A stretch of DNA of 64,000 nt from Bacillota bacterium (GTDB taxonomy: Bacteria > Bacillota > Clostridia > DSM-8532), in NCBI GenBank assembly GCA_023443745.1, contig JAEZTB010000002.1, positions 62,001 to 126,000 of the forward strand. Reading direction: 5' to 3'. The position numbers were made by a program, and so were the translations under genes. The notes below the pieces were generated by a model. That model was not told the origin of the DNA and ran no database searches. It saw only the letters and a list, made by a program, of their open reading frames with translations. Of the stretch, positions 1-7,884 are shown piece by piece. Numbering within the stretch: position 1 is the first letter of the stretch; each line of letters starts with the position of its first letter.

Positions 1-203
1 GGTCAACCGCGACTAGCCAAAAGACGGTAATGTATATGTTAATTATACCATCGTCGCCGCCTGCTGTCATAGTTGTCGCGGTGATATTCCTTGTTTCAAG
101 CCCCGTCCGGTAATTTTTCGGGGGTTTATCAACACCTCCAACTTGACCCGAGGTTAAAGAGCTTGTCCTGTGAAAACGCGGTCAAAAAAGATCAACATCA
201 TTA

Positions 204-557
204 TTATTCCAAAGGTAAATTATTTTGCTTAAGAAATGACAATTTGTCCCAATAGCCTCTTTGAAATATTATTTTGTCATTTACGATTTGAAAGAATCCA
301 CAGCCTCTTAAGCCCAGGGGATCGCGCCACTCCATAATTGCCCATTGTCCATCTTCAAAAATATTTTCTACAATACAAACCATTTTCGCTTGAGAAAACT
401 CTTGCTCAAACATATTTTTTATGGCTGACTTACCAATCACTGGATCATTGGCAACTTGATGGTTTGTTGCATTATCATCATATAAATTTGTAATAGTTTC
501 TGTATCCGCATTATTAAATGCATCGATCCACTGGCAAAGTATTTCTTTAGGTCTCAT
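204..557 (-). CDS. SnoaL-like / nuclear transport factor 2 fold protein
   Basis: Small 117-residue protein with the look of the SnoaL/NTF2-like fold: an N-terminal helix followed by an IDAFNNADTETITNLY segment, then beta strands ending in a Trp/Gly-rich part (EWRDPLGLRGCGFF, QRGYWDKLSF). Members are ligand-binding barrels, isomerases or limonene-epoxide-hydrolase relatives; the substrate cannot be read from sequence. A longer frame begins at 608, but the ATG at 557 is preceded by GGAGGG with 7 bases of spacing and gives the usual family start, so I chose it. It lies downstream of ribH on the same strand, separated by about 130 bases, so it probably has its own promoter. Function is not assigned. 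Confidence 0.75.
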   Translation of the reverse strand: MRPKEILCQWIDAFNNADTETITNLYDDNATNHQVANDPVIGKSAIKNMFEQEFSQAKMVCIVENIFEDGQWAIMEWRDPLGLRGCGFFQIVNDKIIFQRGYWDKLSFLKQNNLPLE

Positions 558-685
558 ATTTTTTCCCTCCTTGTGCTTCGCTACAGATATTGTTTTGTAT
601 AGTAACATATACTTGTAAACATCTCAATAATTATTAAAATATTCAGTTGCTTTACTTTGATTAGACTTTCCTTTTTGCACTTGGC

Positions 686-1147
686 TCAAAATGCACGCAT
701 TAAGTTCACCATTTCAATGGCGCTAACGGCACTATCAAATCCCTTGTTTCCAGCTTTTGTTCCGGCACGTTCAATTGCCTGTTCAATATTTTCCGTTGTA
801 AGAACCCCGAACAAAACTGGAATATCATTAGCAAGTGCTATTTGTGCGATACCTTTTGATACTTCATTGCACACATAATCATAGTGGCTGGTACTTCCAC
901 GGATAACTGCTCCAAGGCATATTACAGCATCATATTTTTTGCTTTTTGCCATTTTGGAAGCAATCAGCGGAATTTCAAAAGCACCGGGAACCCATGCCAC
1001 ATCAATATTTTCTTCTTGAACATCATGTCGTTTCAGTCCATCCAATGCACCGGAGAGTAGCTTAGATGTTATGAATTCATTAAAGCGGGCAACGACTATT
1101 CCGACCTTAATGTCCTTAGATACAAGTTTTCCTTCAAATACGTTCAT
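686..1147 (-). CDS. ribH: 6,7-dimethyl-8-ribityllumazine synthase
   Basis: Condenses 5-amino-6-ribitylamino-uracil with 3,4-dihydroxy-2-butanone 4-phosphate to the lumazine precursor of riboflavin. The 153 residues match the family's usual length. Visible motifs are VARFNEFIT near the N-terminus, WVPGAFEIP, CLGAVIRGSTSHYDYVC (with the catalytic His) and PVLFGVLTTENIEQAIERAG, all hallmarks of RibH. An AGGAGA ribosome binding site precedes the ATG. It is the last gene of the rib operon, 15 bases after ribBA, and is controlled by the FMN riboswitch upstream of ribD. Confidence 0.97.
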   Translation of the reverse strand: MNVFEGKLVSKDIKVGIVVARFNEFITSKLLSGALDGLKRHDVQEENIDVAWVPGAFEIPLIASKMAKSKKYDAVICLGAVIRGSTSHYDYVCNEVSKGIAQIALANDIPVLFGVLTTENIEQAIERAGTKAGNKGFDSAVSAIEMVNLMRAF

Positions 1148-1162
1148 GTAAAAATCTCCTTT

Positions 1163-2362
1163 TTAATAGTTTAAAATATGGCCCATTTTGGATTGCTTGG
1201 TTTGTAGATAGAACAGGTCATAAGCTGTCGCGCTCATTTGGATAGGTACTCGTTCAGTAATCTCCATACCAAAGTCGGAAAGCTGATATACTTTGTCGGG
1301 GTTGTTTGTTAAAAGCCGTAAGGTTTTAGCACCTAAATCTTTAAGTATTTGAGCGCCAATGTAATATTCTCTCATATCACCGTCAAAGCCCAATGCTACA
1401 TTCGCTTCAAGAGTATCCATACCCTGATCCTGCAATTCATATGCCCGTAACTTGTTGATAAGCCCAATGCCACGCCCTTCCTGTCGCATGTAAAGTAGAA
1501 TCCCTCGCCCCTCTTGCTCAATTTGTGCCATTGCCGCCGCTAACTGCTGACCACAATCACAGCGAAGAGAGCCAAAAGCATCTCCTGTCAAACACTCTGA
1601 ATGAACACGGCACAAAAGATTATGTCCATCTCCAATATCCCCTCGAACCAATGCTATATGATGTTCTCCATTCAGCTTGTTAAGATAGCCATACGCCTTG
1701 AAATCGCCATATTTAGTTGGCATTTTTGTTACGGCAACACGCTCTACCAACTTGTCATGCTTTTTGCGATAGCTTTGTAGAGCTTTGATTGTAATAAACT
1801 TTAAGCCCCATTTTTGTGCCAGTTCTATCAATTCTGGAGTGCGCATCATCGTGCCGTCATCTCTCATAATTTCACAACATAGCCCGCACTCTTTCAAATT
1901 GGCAAGTCTAAGTAAATCGACAGTTGCCTCTGTGTGACCGTTTCGTTCATGAACACCGTTGCGTTTAGCTGTCAAAGGGAACATATGACCGGGACGGCGG
2001 AAATCTTCCGGCTTTACATCTTCGCTGACACAGGCACGGGCTGTAATGCCGCGTTCTTCTGCTGAAATTCCCGTTGTAGTATCAATATGGTCGATAGAAA
2101 CCGTAAAAGCAGTTTCATGGTTGTCTGAACTGGCAATTACCATTTGGGGAAGATTGAGCTTTTGACAAAGCTCAATACTCATAGGCATACAAATCAATCC
2201 TTTACCATGCACCGCCATAAAATTCACATTCTCTGTGGTAGCAAACTCAGCCGCACAGATAAAATCACCCTCATTTTCCCTGTTCTCGTCATCTGTTACT
2301 AAAATGATTTTCCCTTGACGTAAATCGTCAAGTGCTTCTTCAATCGTGTTGTATTGAAACAT
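1163..2362 (-). CDS. ribBA: bifunctional 3,4-dihydroxy-2-butanone 4-phosphate synthase / GTP cyclohydrolase II
   Basis: Supplies both starting units of riboflavin. Residues 1 to about 200 are the DHBP synthase domain (VTDDENRENEGDFICAAE, acidic metal site; RPGHMFPL; RNGHTEATVDL). Residues about 205 to 399 are GTP cyclohydrolase II, with the zinc cysteines in HSECLTGDAFGSLRCDCG and the RQEGRGIGL loop. The 399-residue fused length is normal for Firmicutes. It sits 8 bases downstream of ribE and 15 bases upstream of ribH in the operon. The C-terminus (QSKMGHILNY) is typical of the family, so the gene is complete. Confidence 0.97.
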   Translation of the reverse strand: MFQYNTIEEALDDLRQGKIILVTDDENRENEGDFICAAEFATTENVNFMAVHGKGLICMPMSIELCQKLNLPQMVIASSDNHETAFTVSIDHIDTTTGISAEERGITARACVSEDVKPEDFRRPGHMFPLTAKRNGVHERNGHTEATVDLLRLANLKECGLCCEIMRDDGTMMRTPELIELAQKWGLKFITIKALQSYRKKHDKLVERVAVTKMPTKYGDFKAYGYLNKLNGEHHIALVRGDIGDGHNLLCRVHSECLTGDAFGSLRCDCGQQLAAAMAQIEQEGRGILLYMRQEGRGIGLINKLRAYELQDQGMDTLEANVALGFDGDMREYYIGAQILKDLGAKTLRLLTNNPDKVYQLSDFGMEITERVPIQMSATAYDLFYLQTKQSKMGHILNY

Positions 2363-2370
2363 ATTTCCTC

Positions 2371-3009
2371 CTAATATTCGGCTTCGGCGAGGAGGCCTTT
2401 TGACATTTTAATTGATTGCGCTGGTATATTGAGGAACTTCTCAATATATTTTCCAACACAGTCATTTTCCAGATTGACCGTATCTCCTACCCGTTTTCGA
2501 GTTAGTATGGTATTCTCTGCGGTATGCGGGATAACAGATACGCTAAAATTAGCATCAGATATTTTAGCAACTGTCAAACTAATACCGTCAACCGCAATAG
2601 AACCTTTTTCTACGATGTAACGTAAAATTTCCGGTGTCGCTCTAATGTTATACCAAACTGCATTGTCATCCCTTTTAATCGAACGAATAACGCCTGTTCC
2701 ATCAATATGCCCGGTGACAATATGGCCTCCAAACCGCCCATTAGCTGGCATGGCCCGTTCCAGATTGACCATAGTACCAGTATGAAGGCTGCTAAGGGAA
2801 GAACGTATTATTGTTTCGTGCATAACATCTGCTGTAAATTCGGTGCTTGTATAAGATGTAACCGTTAAACAAATTCCGTTTACAGCTATGCTGTCACCCA
2901 GTTTCATATCGCTTAATATAGAAGCTGCACCGATGGTTAAGACCGCAGAATTTGCACCCTTTTTTATATTGCGAACTGTTCCGGTTTCTTCAATGATTCC
3001 TGTAAACAC
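2371..3009 (-). CDS. ribE: riboflavin synthase alpha chain
   Basis: Catalyses dismutation of two lumazine molecules to riboflavin. The 212-residue protein shows the internal duplication of the family: MFTGIIEETG starts the first barrel and GRFGGHIVTGHIDGTG leads into the second; SIAVNGICLTV and SIAVDGISLTV are the paired lumazine-binding segments. The start codon lies inside the end of ribD (46-base overlap), suggesting translational coupling. Riboswitch control is shared with the rest of the operon. Confidence 0.96.
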   Translation of the reverse strand: MFTGIIEETGTVRNIKKGANSAVLTIGAASILSDMKLGDSIAVNGICLTVTSYTSTEFTADVMHETIIRSSLSSLHTGTMVNLERAMPANGRFGGHIVTGHIDGTGVIRSIKRDDNAVWYNIRATPEILRYIVEKGSIAVDGISLTVAKISDANFSVSVIPHTAENTILTRKRVGDTVNLENDCVGKYIEKFLNIPAQSIKMSKGLLAEAEY

Positions 3010-4094
3010 CCTATCACCTCGCTTTCCAAAAGAATGTCCTCGCCTAACTTAGTGACCAATGGTGGCAAAAGCTGATAAGCTCCATTGGGCGCTTCAATGC
3101 CTGTACCACCGATAGGAGATTTAGCATTTATCCCTCCAAATAATTTTGGAGCAAGGTATGCCTGAATTTTGTTAACGATACCACTTTTCAGTGCAGACCA
3201 GTTTAAAGTTTGACCTCCCTCTAATAAAATGCTGTCAATTACTTCTTTTCCTAAAGCGATCATCAACTCCTTTAAATCAACATGGCCATCCCTTTGCGGC
3301 ATAAGAAGAACTTCGCATCCTGCCTCTTTGTATGCCTGTATCTTTATGCTATCTGTGCAGCAGGTTGCAATAATCGTTTTATGCTGTTTTGCAGTTTGCA
3401 CCACATTCGTCTGTAATGGTGTTTTTAGTTCTGTGTCACAAATAATGCGAACGGGACTTTTTAAGTCAGGCAATCTGCATGTCAACAAAGGGTTATCAGT
3501 GATTATCGTGCCTACCCCTACCATAATCCCTGAATACCGATGTCTGTCTTTGTGGACACGTTCACGAGCGATTTCCCCAGTAATCCATTTCGATTTTCCG
3601 GAGTGGGTGGCAATTTTCCCATCCATTGTCATTGCGTATTTCATTACAACATACGGGGTTTTGTTCTGAATAAAATGGAAGAATACTTCATTGAGTTTAT
3701 TGCAATCCTCCGACAATACTCCGTCCGCAACCTCAATTCCATGCTGACGTAAAATTTCAATACCTTTTCCGGCAACTAAAGGGTTGGGGTCAAATGAGCC
3801 AATCACTACGCGCTGAATTCCGCTTGAAATAATGGCTTCGGTGCAGGGCGGTGTTTTTCCAAAATGACAGCACGGTTCCAATGTTACATACAGTGTTGCA
3901 CCATTCGGTGAATCTGTGCAGTTTTGAAGGGCATCGCGTTCAGCATGAAGCTTACCATACTGATGATGATAACCCGTACCAATGATGGTATCGTTTTTTA
4001 CGATAACCGCTCCGACCATCGGATTGGGATTTACCCATCCGCATCCTTTTTCGGCAAGCACCAACGCTTTTTGCATATAATCCTTATCTTTCAA
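2964..4094 (-). CDS. ribD: bifunctional diaminohydroxyphosphoribosylaminopyrimidine deaminase / 5-amino-6-(5-phosphoribosylamino)uracil reductase
   Basis: Performs the deamination and side-chain reduction steps of riboflavin synthesis. The N-terminal zinc deaminase has HAERDA and the PCCHFGKTPPC zinc loop; the C-terminal reductase (from about residue 145) begins PYVVMKYAMTMDGKIAT and contains SILLEGGQTLNWSAL. An in-frame TTG lies at 4139, but I chose the TTG at 4094: it is 7 bases from a perfect AGGAGG and gives the family's usual beginning (KDKDYMQKALVLAEKG). First gene of the rib operon, overlapping ribE by 46 bases. Confidence 0.95.
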   Translation of the reverse strand: MKDKDYMQKALVLAEKGCGWVNPNPMVGAVIVKNDTIIGTGYHHQYGKLHAERDALQNCTDSPNGATLYVTLEPCCHFGKTPPCTEAIISSGIQRVVIGSFDPNPLVAGKGIEILRQHGIEVADGVLSEDCNKLNEVFFHFIQNKTPYVVMKYAMTMDGKIATHSGKSKWITGEIARERVHKDRHRYSGIMVGVGTIITDNPLLTCRLPDLKSPVRIICDTELKTPLQTNVVQTAKQHKTIIATCCTDSIKIQAYKEAGCEVLLMPQRDGHVDLKELMIALGKEVIDSILLEGGQTLNWSALKSGIVNKIQAYLAPKLFGGINAKSPIGGTGIEAPNGAYQLLPPLVTKLGEDILLESEVIGCLQESLKKPEQFAI

Positions 4095-4119
4095 TGGCCC
4101 ACCTCCTAAAAAGCAAAAT

Positions 4120-4142
4120 GCCTTGAACATATCGTTCAAGGC
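4120..4142 (-). promoter_or_regulatory. perfect 9-bp hairpin just upstream of the ribD ribosome binding site
   Basis: GCCTTGAAC and GTTCAAGGC are exact inverted repeats around a 5-base loop. On the transcript the hairpin ends 12 bases before the ribD Shine-Dalgarno sequence (AGGAGGT, 4107-4101) and is followed by a T-rich stretch that is too interrupted for a good terminator. It may stabilise the 5' end or act as a second attenuation element after the riboswitch terminator; this is inference. Confidence 0.5.
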
Positions 4143-4180
4143 CTCTATCAGCGTCGGAATATTCGTGTGTATCTGAAAAC

Positions 4181-4214
4181 AAAAAAACTCTGAAACGATA
4201 AAATCATTTCAGAG
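4181..4214 (-). terminator. FMN-riboswitch expression-platform terminator
   Basis: CTCTGAAA (4214 side) pairs exactly with TTTCAGAG, forming an 8-bp stem with an 11-base loop, followed by seven T on the minus strand (4187-4181). It lies between the FMN aptamer and ribD, the standard position for a transcription attenuator that stops the rib operon when FMN is bound. Confidence 0.85.
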
Positions 4215-4246
4215 CGAATATACGATACACATATTTGTGCGCTTTT

Positions 4247-4353
4247 ATCTTCTTTCATCCAGACTGTACTGTCGGCTTCGGAATCTCACCGAATCATGCC
4301 TTACGGCTCGTGGGCTTTACCACCGGTAGGGATTTGCACCCTGCCCTGAAGAT
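4247..4353 (-). ncRNA. FMN riboswitch (RFN element)
   Basis: The minus strand carries the conserved RFN elements in order: ATCTTCAGGGCAGGGTG, AAATCCC, ACCGGTGGTAAAGCCC, CGAGCC, GATTCGGTGAGATTCCG, GCCGACAGT and the closing GGATGAAAGAAGAT that pairs with the start. It lies directly upstream of ribD, between a sigma-A promoter and a terminator, so it should repress the rib operon at high FMN. Confidence 0.96.
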
Positions 4354-4375
4354 ACTATTCAATTTTTACTCAATT

Positions 4376-4404
4376 ATCGTACAGCAAAGTTAAAGTATTG
4401 TCAA
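4376..4404 (-). promoter_or_regulatory. sigma-A promoter of the riboflavin operon
   Basis: On the minus strand TTGACA (4404-4399) is followed after 17 bases by TACGAT (4381-4376). The predicted start lies a few bases before the first base of the FMN aptamer, which fits well. Confidence 0.75.
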
Positions 4405-4466
4405 TAAAAATTGGGTACGCCACAAAACGGCAAGCAGGCGGTACAGCAAGATTATGAAAGCCGCAT

Positions 4467-4694
4467 TCAATTTAAGAAACTATTTATTTTTTCCGTGACT
4501 ACAATAACCATGTTGTATTTATCTGCTAACAAGTGCCATAGTGGCTTAAAATCATAGGTGGGGCATGGTATACCACCGCCCGAAAGAAACACTAGAGTAT
4601 TTGGGTATTGGGTTGAAGAATTAGCAACAGTGTAGATATGTATTTTTTTACCATTAACATTGACTATCTTGCCCGGGCATTTCATATTCTTCAT
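4467..4694 (-). pseudogene. truncated alpha/beta-hydrolase remnant
   Basis: A 75-codon frame that starts like an alpha/beta-hydrolase (KIVNVNGKKIHIYTV, then the oxyanion segment LVFLSGGGIPCPTYDF and PLWHLLADKYNMVIV) and then stops after a short unrelated tail. The nucleophile elbow, acid and histidine regions are absent, and the downstream bases run into the rib promoter without further similarity, so the 3' two thirds have been lost. A ribosome binding site (AAGGGTAG region) and promoter survive. It follows the TetR gene on the same strand. Probably non-functional. Confidence 0.65.
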
Positions 4695-4720
4695 GTGTGC
4701 TACCCTTTTATTTTCATTTA

Positions 4721-4749
4721 TATATATGTATGTATAAAGCCCTAAACAA
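4721..4749 (-). promoter_or_regulatory. promoter of the hydrolase remnant overlapping a TetR half-site
   Basis: TTGTTT (4749-4744), 17-base spacer, TATATA (4726-4721) on the minus strand. The spacer contains the 11-mer TATGTATGTAT (plus strand 4725-4735), identical to a segment (5459-5469) of the palindrome upstream of the TetR gene. This suggests the regulator once controlled the hydrolase too. Confidence 0.45.
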
Positions 4750-4773
4750 ACTGCCTTTAACAGCAGTTTGTTT
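4744..4773. terminator. hairpin terminator after the TetR gene
   Basis: AAACAAACTGC and GCAGTTTGTTT are exact 11-bp inverted repeats around an 8-base loop, 5 bases after the TetR stop codon. The stem itself carries T-rich ends in both orientations, so it could stop transcription from either side. Confidence 0.55.
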
Positions 4774-4778
4774 TACTA

Positions 4779-5423
4779 TTATGCAGTTATCCTTCTAAAG
4801 ACCGTAATACTCAAATCTCGTAGCTCCTCATCTATGAGTGGCAATCCTATCCCCATCAGAACATTGGAAAAAGCATTAACAGCATTTATAAACTCCGCTT
4901 CATCCGAAGTCGCATATTTGGGGGATATCCAAAGCGTAATCATAAAACTAAACATCTCGGCTATTTGTTTTGGATATTCAACATTTACAGAACCATCTTT
5001 TATACCCTCTTCAATCAATTTTTGAAAGTATGGAGCTAAGACAGTCTTGCATTCGTCAATCTGCTTGGCAATAAGTTGAGGGCTATCTCTTACTGTGGGA
5101 GGGAGCTTTTGTATGAGTTCAATGTTGCTTTCGTTTGTCAAAAAAAGCGCCAACACTTTCTTTAGCCTATCAAGTCCATTGGCTGTGCAATCTTTTTTTA
5201 CAATCTCAAATGGATTGTCGCTTGTAAAAATCCTTGAGGTAACTGCGTCGATAATATCCTCTTTTGACTTAAAATGGTGATAAAAAGCACCTCTCGTCAA
5301 ATCCCCAAGATCATCTATTATATCCTGTATCGTTGTGTTTTCCCAACCTTTTTCAATAAATAATTTGTATGCCGAATCCAAAATCCTCTGTTCTGTTATT
5401 TCGGGGTATTTATTTCTAGGCAT
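4779..5423 (-). CDS. TetR/AcrR family transcriptional regulator
   Basis: A 214-residue repressor-type protein. The N-terminal helix-turn-helix is clear: TEQRILDSAYKLFIEKGWENTTIQDI, then GDLTRGAFYHHFKSKEDI, the recognition helix region of TetR proteins. The C-terminal two thirds is helical and would bind an unknown ligand. The gene is divergent from a membrane protein and AEC transporter, and a perfect palindrome lies 18 bases upstream of its start, so autoregulation and control of the transporter pair are likely. Ribosome binding site GGAGC is suitably placed. Confidence 0.92.
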   Translation of the reverse strand: MPRNKYPEITEQRILDSAYKLFIEKGWENTTIQDIIDDLGDLTRGAFYHHFKSKEDIIDAVTSRIFTSDNPFEIVKKDCTANGLDRLKKVLALFLTNESNIELIQKLPPTVRDSPQLIAKQIDECKTVLAPYFQKLIEEGIKDGSVNVEYPKQIAEMFSFMITLWISPKYATSDEAEFINAVNAFSNVLMGIGLPLIDEELRDLSITVFRRITA

Positions 5424-5440
5424 AAAATGCTCCTTCGTTG

Positions 5441-5474
5441 CAATAATACATACGTTTATATGTATGTATTATTG
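5441..5474. promoter_or_regulatory. palindromic TetR operator
   Basis: CAATAATACATAC (5441-5453) and GTATGTATTATTG (5462-5474) are exact 13-bp inverted repeats with an 8-base centre. Its place in the intergenic region between the TetR gene and the divergent transporter genes is that expected of the regulator's binding site. Confidence 0.75.
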
Positions 5475-5515
5475 TAAAAGTTTTTTCCCCAACACTTTCA
5501 TCCCACTCATTCATG

Positions 5516-5545
5516 TTGTTTTCTCTATGGAAAATGCTGTATGAT
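5516..5545 (+). promoter_or_regulatory. predicted promoter of the membrane protein / AEC transporter pair
   Basis: TTGTTT (5516-5521), 18-base spacer, TATGAT (5540-5545), about 50 bases before the start codon at 5599. It lies downstream of the TetR palindrome rather than overlapping it, so repression of this direction would need roadblock or looping. Confidence 0.45.
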
Positions 5546-5598
5546 AATGCTTATAGATTTAATGCAACCAGAGTAGGATACCAAAGGAGCGTCGTGCG

Positions 5599-6306
5599 AT
5601 GATATTAAGAAAAAAGGCATTACATCTAGGCTTTTGGTCAGCGATAGCAGTAACGATATTTACAGCTGGTTTTATAGTTGCGCTACCATTAACTTTTTTG
5701 CCTAATCTAGCTGAATGGACAGGAATTGAAGATTATACGAAAGCTTTCAAACCTATACAGATGTTGACGGTTTTCCCATCAATTTTACTGGCATCTGCCT
5801 ATATGATTTTTACGGTGTCACTTCATTACTACAGCGAAAATGATAAAAAGATCTGGAGTCATTTATCTATAGTTTTTGGGCTTATGTATGCCACCATTTC
5901 ATCACTGAACTACCTGATTCAAATCATAACAGTAATACCAAGTATGGTTAACAATCAATCAAATGGGTTAGAAGCCTTTGTGGCCGGTAACTCCAATTCA
6001 ATATTCTTTGCATTAATGGCCTCCTACTTCTTTATGTGTATATCAACTCTATTTATTTCATTTATATTCAGTTATAAAGATAGAGAACAGAAAATCATCC
6101 GAATATTGTTTATGGGTGCCGGAATTTCGGGGCCACTATGTCTTTTTGGTGCAGTAGTGCCAATATTAATGCCATTAGCAGGAGCATTATGGTTTGTATG
6201 TCTGGCATCGGGTTCAATTAAGATTTCCATATATTTTAGGAAACTATTAAACAACTTCAATCAAACAAAAGCGAAGGGGCAAAATAATGGGGGCTATACT
6301 GGCTAA
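5599..6306 (+). CDS. predicted six-helix membrane protein of unknown function
   Basis: A 235-residue hydrophobic protein with about six membrane segments (residues about 12-35, 55-75, 85-110, 130-155, 165-185, 190-210) and short polar loops. I do not recognise a family with confidence; it resembles uncharacterised membrane proteins found beside TetR regulators. The ATG is preceded by AAAGGAGC. Its end overlaps the next gene by 20 bases, so the two are probably coupled and act together under TetR control. Basic C-terminal tail with KLLNNFNQTKAKG. Confidence 0.8.
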   Translation: MILRKKALHLGFWSAIAVTIFTAGFIVALPLTFLPNLAEWTGIEDYTKAFKPIQMLTVFPSILLASAYMIFTVSLHYYSENDKKIWSHLSIVFGLMYATISSLNYLIQIITVIPSMVNNQSNGLEAFVAGNSNSIFFALMASYFFMCISTLFISFIFSYKDREQKIIRILFMGAGISGPLCLFGAVVPILMPLAGALWFVCLASGSIKISIYFRKLLNNFNQTKAKGQNNGGYTG

Positions 6307-7198
6307 AGCTATCTCGTTAATACTCATAATAGTAATGGGCTATACCATCAAAAAATTCAAGTGGGTCAGCCTGAATGATTTCCCCAAATTCTCAAAAATA
6401 GTATTACGAATTACTTTGCCCTGTGCACTTATAACAAGCTTCAATGAGTTTAATATTTTATACAATCTACTGTCCTTAACAGTAATAGGCCTTGTGGTTA
6501 ACATCATACAGCAATTAGCCGGTTATCTGATAAGCCGACGCAAAGATAGAAAGAGACAGGCCTTTAGTATTATCAACATTGGAAGCTACAATATCGGTCT
6601 TTTTGCCACTCCATACATTTCAGGATTTGTCGGTACTGAATCCATCATTTATTCCTCATTGTTTGATTTGGGAAATTCCATTGGAACAGCCGGAATAGGC
6701 TATGGGTGGGCCATGTCAATTTCAAAAGGGAAAGAGAAAACTACCCTGTGGCACTTTGCTAAGCTTATGTTTAGCTCTCCTGTATTTGTCACTTATTTGG
6801 CTTTGCTTATCATGAGTCTCTTAAAAATACACCTTCCGCAAGCGGTGATTACATTTACGTCTGTTGTCGGCAGTGCCAACACCTTTTTGGCCATGCTGAT
6901 GATTGGGATTGGTTTGGAGCTGAACCTGGACAGGAATAAACTCAAAACAGCTTTTACCCATCTGGGATTAAGATATGCCTTTTCCATTATTTTTACTGTT
7001 CTGACGGTATTTTTCGCACCCTTCCCCCGGGAGGTTAAAACCGTTTTATGCATGGTGTTTTTTGCACCGTTTGCGGCCATGATCTCGGGCTTTACGGGCG
7101 AAATAGGGGCCGACGTCGAAACCTCAGCTTTTATGACCTCTACTTCAATTATCGTCGGAATCGTTGCTATGCCGCTGATATATGCGATCATGGCCTGA
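6287..7198 (+). CDS. AEC-family transporter (auxin efflux carrier superfamily)
   Basis: A 303-residue protein with about ten membrane helices in two five-helix halves. Family features are the N-terminal GYTIKKF, LRITLPCALITSF, the NIGSYNIGLFATPY segment of helix 4, and the matching MIGIGLEL and PFAAMISGFTGEIGADVETSAFMTSTS segments in the second half. AEC proteins export or import organic anions such as malate and malonate. The substrate is unknown here. It overlaps the upstream membrane protein gene by 20 bases and starts with an AAGGGG ribosome binding site. Confidence 0.9.
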   Translation: MGAILAKAISLILIIVMGYTIKKFKWVSLNDFPKFSKIVLRITLPCALITSFNEFNILYNLLSLTVIGLVVNIIQQLAGYLISRRKDRKRQAFSIINIGSYNIGLFATPYISGFVGTESIIYSSLFDLGNSIGTAGIGYGWAMSISKGKEKTTLWHFAKLMFSSPVFVTYLALLIMSLLKIHLPQAVITFTSVVGSANTFLAMLMIGIGLELNLDRNKLKTAFTHLGLRYAFSIIFTVLTVFFAPFPREVKTVLCMVFFAPFAAMISGFTGEIGADVETSAFMTSTSIIVGIVAMPLIYAIMA

Positions 7199-7213
7199 AT
7201 AGGCGCAGGACGC

Positions 7214-7241
7214 AAAAAAACCCCTGATATGAAACCAGGGG
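7214..7241 (-). terminator. Rho-independent terminator at the end of the glycan/YkuS transcription unit
   Basis: CCCCTG and CAGGGG flank a 9-base loop; on the minus strand the stem is followed by seven T (7220-7214). It lies between the plus-strand AEC gene and the minus-strand YkuS-like gene and best fits termination of leftward transcription. Confidence 0.8.
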
Positions 7242-7272
7242 GGTGAAATCTATATATTCTTTTTAATTGGCT

Positions 7273-7533
7273 TTATTGCTTAACTTTACTGCTAATTTGG
7301 TTAAAAACTTCTTCTTCGGTTAGGCCTTTTGCATTAATGACCGGTATTTTTGATACGGTATCCTGTACGCCGAGAAAATCGGTATTCATGCCCGTAACAA
7401 CAAGGGCATCATATTTATCAATGTTTTTGCTATATTCACTGCTAAAATCTATCGTTTCTACCTGATATCCCTTTTCCATAAGATACTCTTTAATGGGCGT
7501 CAAATTATGCTCAACAGCTATAGTTCTACTCAT
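7273..7533 (-). CDS. YkuS-family (UPF0180) small protein
   Basis: An 86-residue protein with the UPF0180/YkuS pattern: TIAVEHNLTPIKEYLMEKGYQV, KYDALVVTGMNTDFLG and a terminal AKGLTEEEVFNQI helix. Function of the family is unknown; it is widespread in Firmicutes. A GAGGAGGG site lies somewhat far (12 bases) from the ATG. About 100 bases separate it from the carrier-protein gene upstream, and a terminator follows, so it may be the last gene of the long leftward unit or have its own promoter. Confidence 0.85.
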   Translation of the reverse strand: MSRTIAVEHNLTPIKEYLMEKGYQVETIDFSSEYSKNIDKYDALVVTGMNTDFLGVQDTVSKIPVINAKGLTEEEVFNQISSKVKQ

Positions 7534-7634
7534 TATTTATTTTACCCTCCTCATATTTCATAGTAACTGATATAGCTTCTATTATTGTCTGCATAATTCT
7601 TCTTTCTATTCTTGAACCTCATTCTTTGAAGCTT

Positions 7635-7862
7635 TCATCTCGCCATCAGCCGTTGAACCATATTCCACATGGCTTCTGCCGAGTTTAAATTATCCGGAAT
7701 GATTTCAGCGGCAGGAATTTCAATTTTGAACGCTTCTTCAAATTCGCTGATTATAGACATGATGTCAAATGAATCAAGTATGCCGTCATCAATCAAGGTT
7801 TTGCAGGCGGCCAAATCAATATCGGGCTTAATATCACTTAAAATGCTCAGTACCTTTTCCAT
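7635..7862 (-). CDS. acyl/peptidyl carrier protein (DltC-like)
   Basis: A 75-residue carrier protein. The phosphopantetheine serine is Ser31 in DGILDSFDIMSII, the classic DS(F/L) motif; the fold is four helices and the protein is acidic. The sequence is closer to DltC-type D-alanyl carriers and free-standing peptidyl carriers than to fatty-acid ACP. It follows the decarboxylase and adenylation genes with a 22-base gap, so it is the probable thiol carrier for the amino acid activated by the adenylation enzyme. Confidence 0.9.
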   Translation of the reverse strand: MEKVLSILSDIKPDIDLAACKTLIDDGILDSFDIMSIISEFEEAFKIEIPAAEIIPDNLNSAEAMWNMVQRLMAR

Positions 7863-7884
7863 GCTTTCTTTCTCCTTCTGATAG

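Noticed and set aside
1..203. Short frames on the minus strand (e.g. one running MTAGGDDGI... off the window edge)
   Set aside because: Too short to judge, no ribosome site, no recognisable family; could be the end of a gene outside the window.
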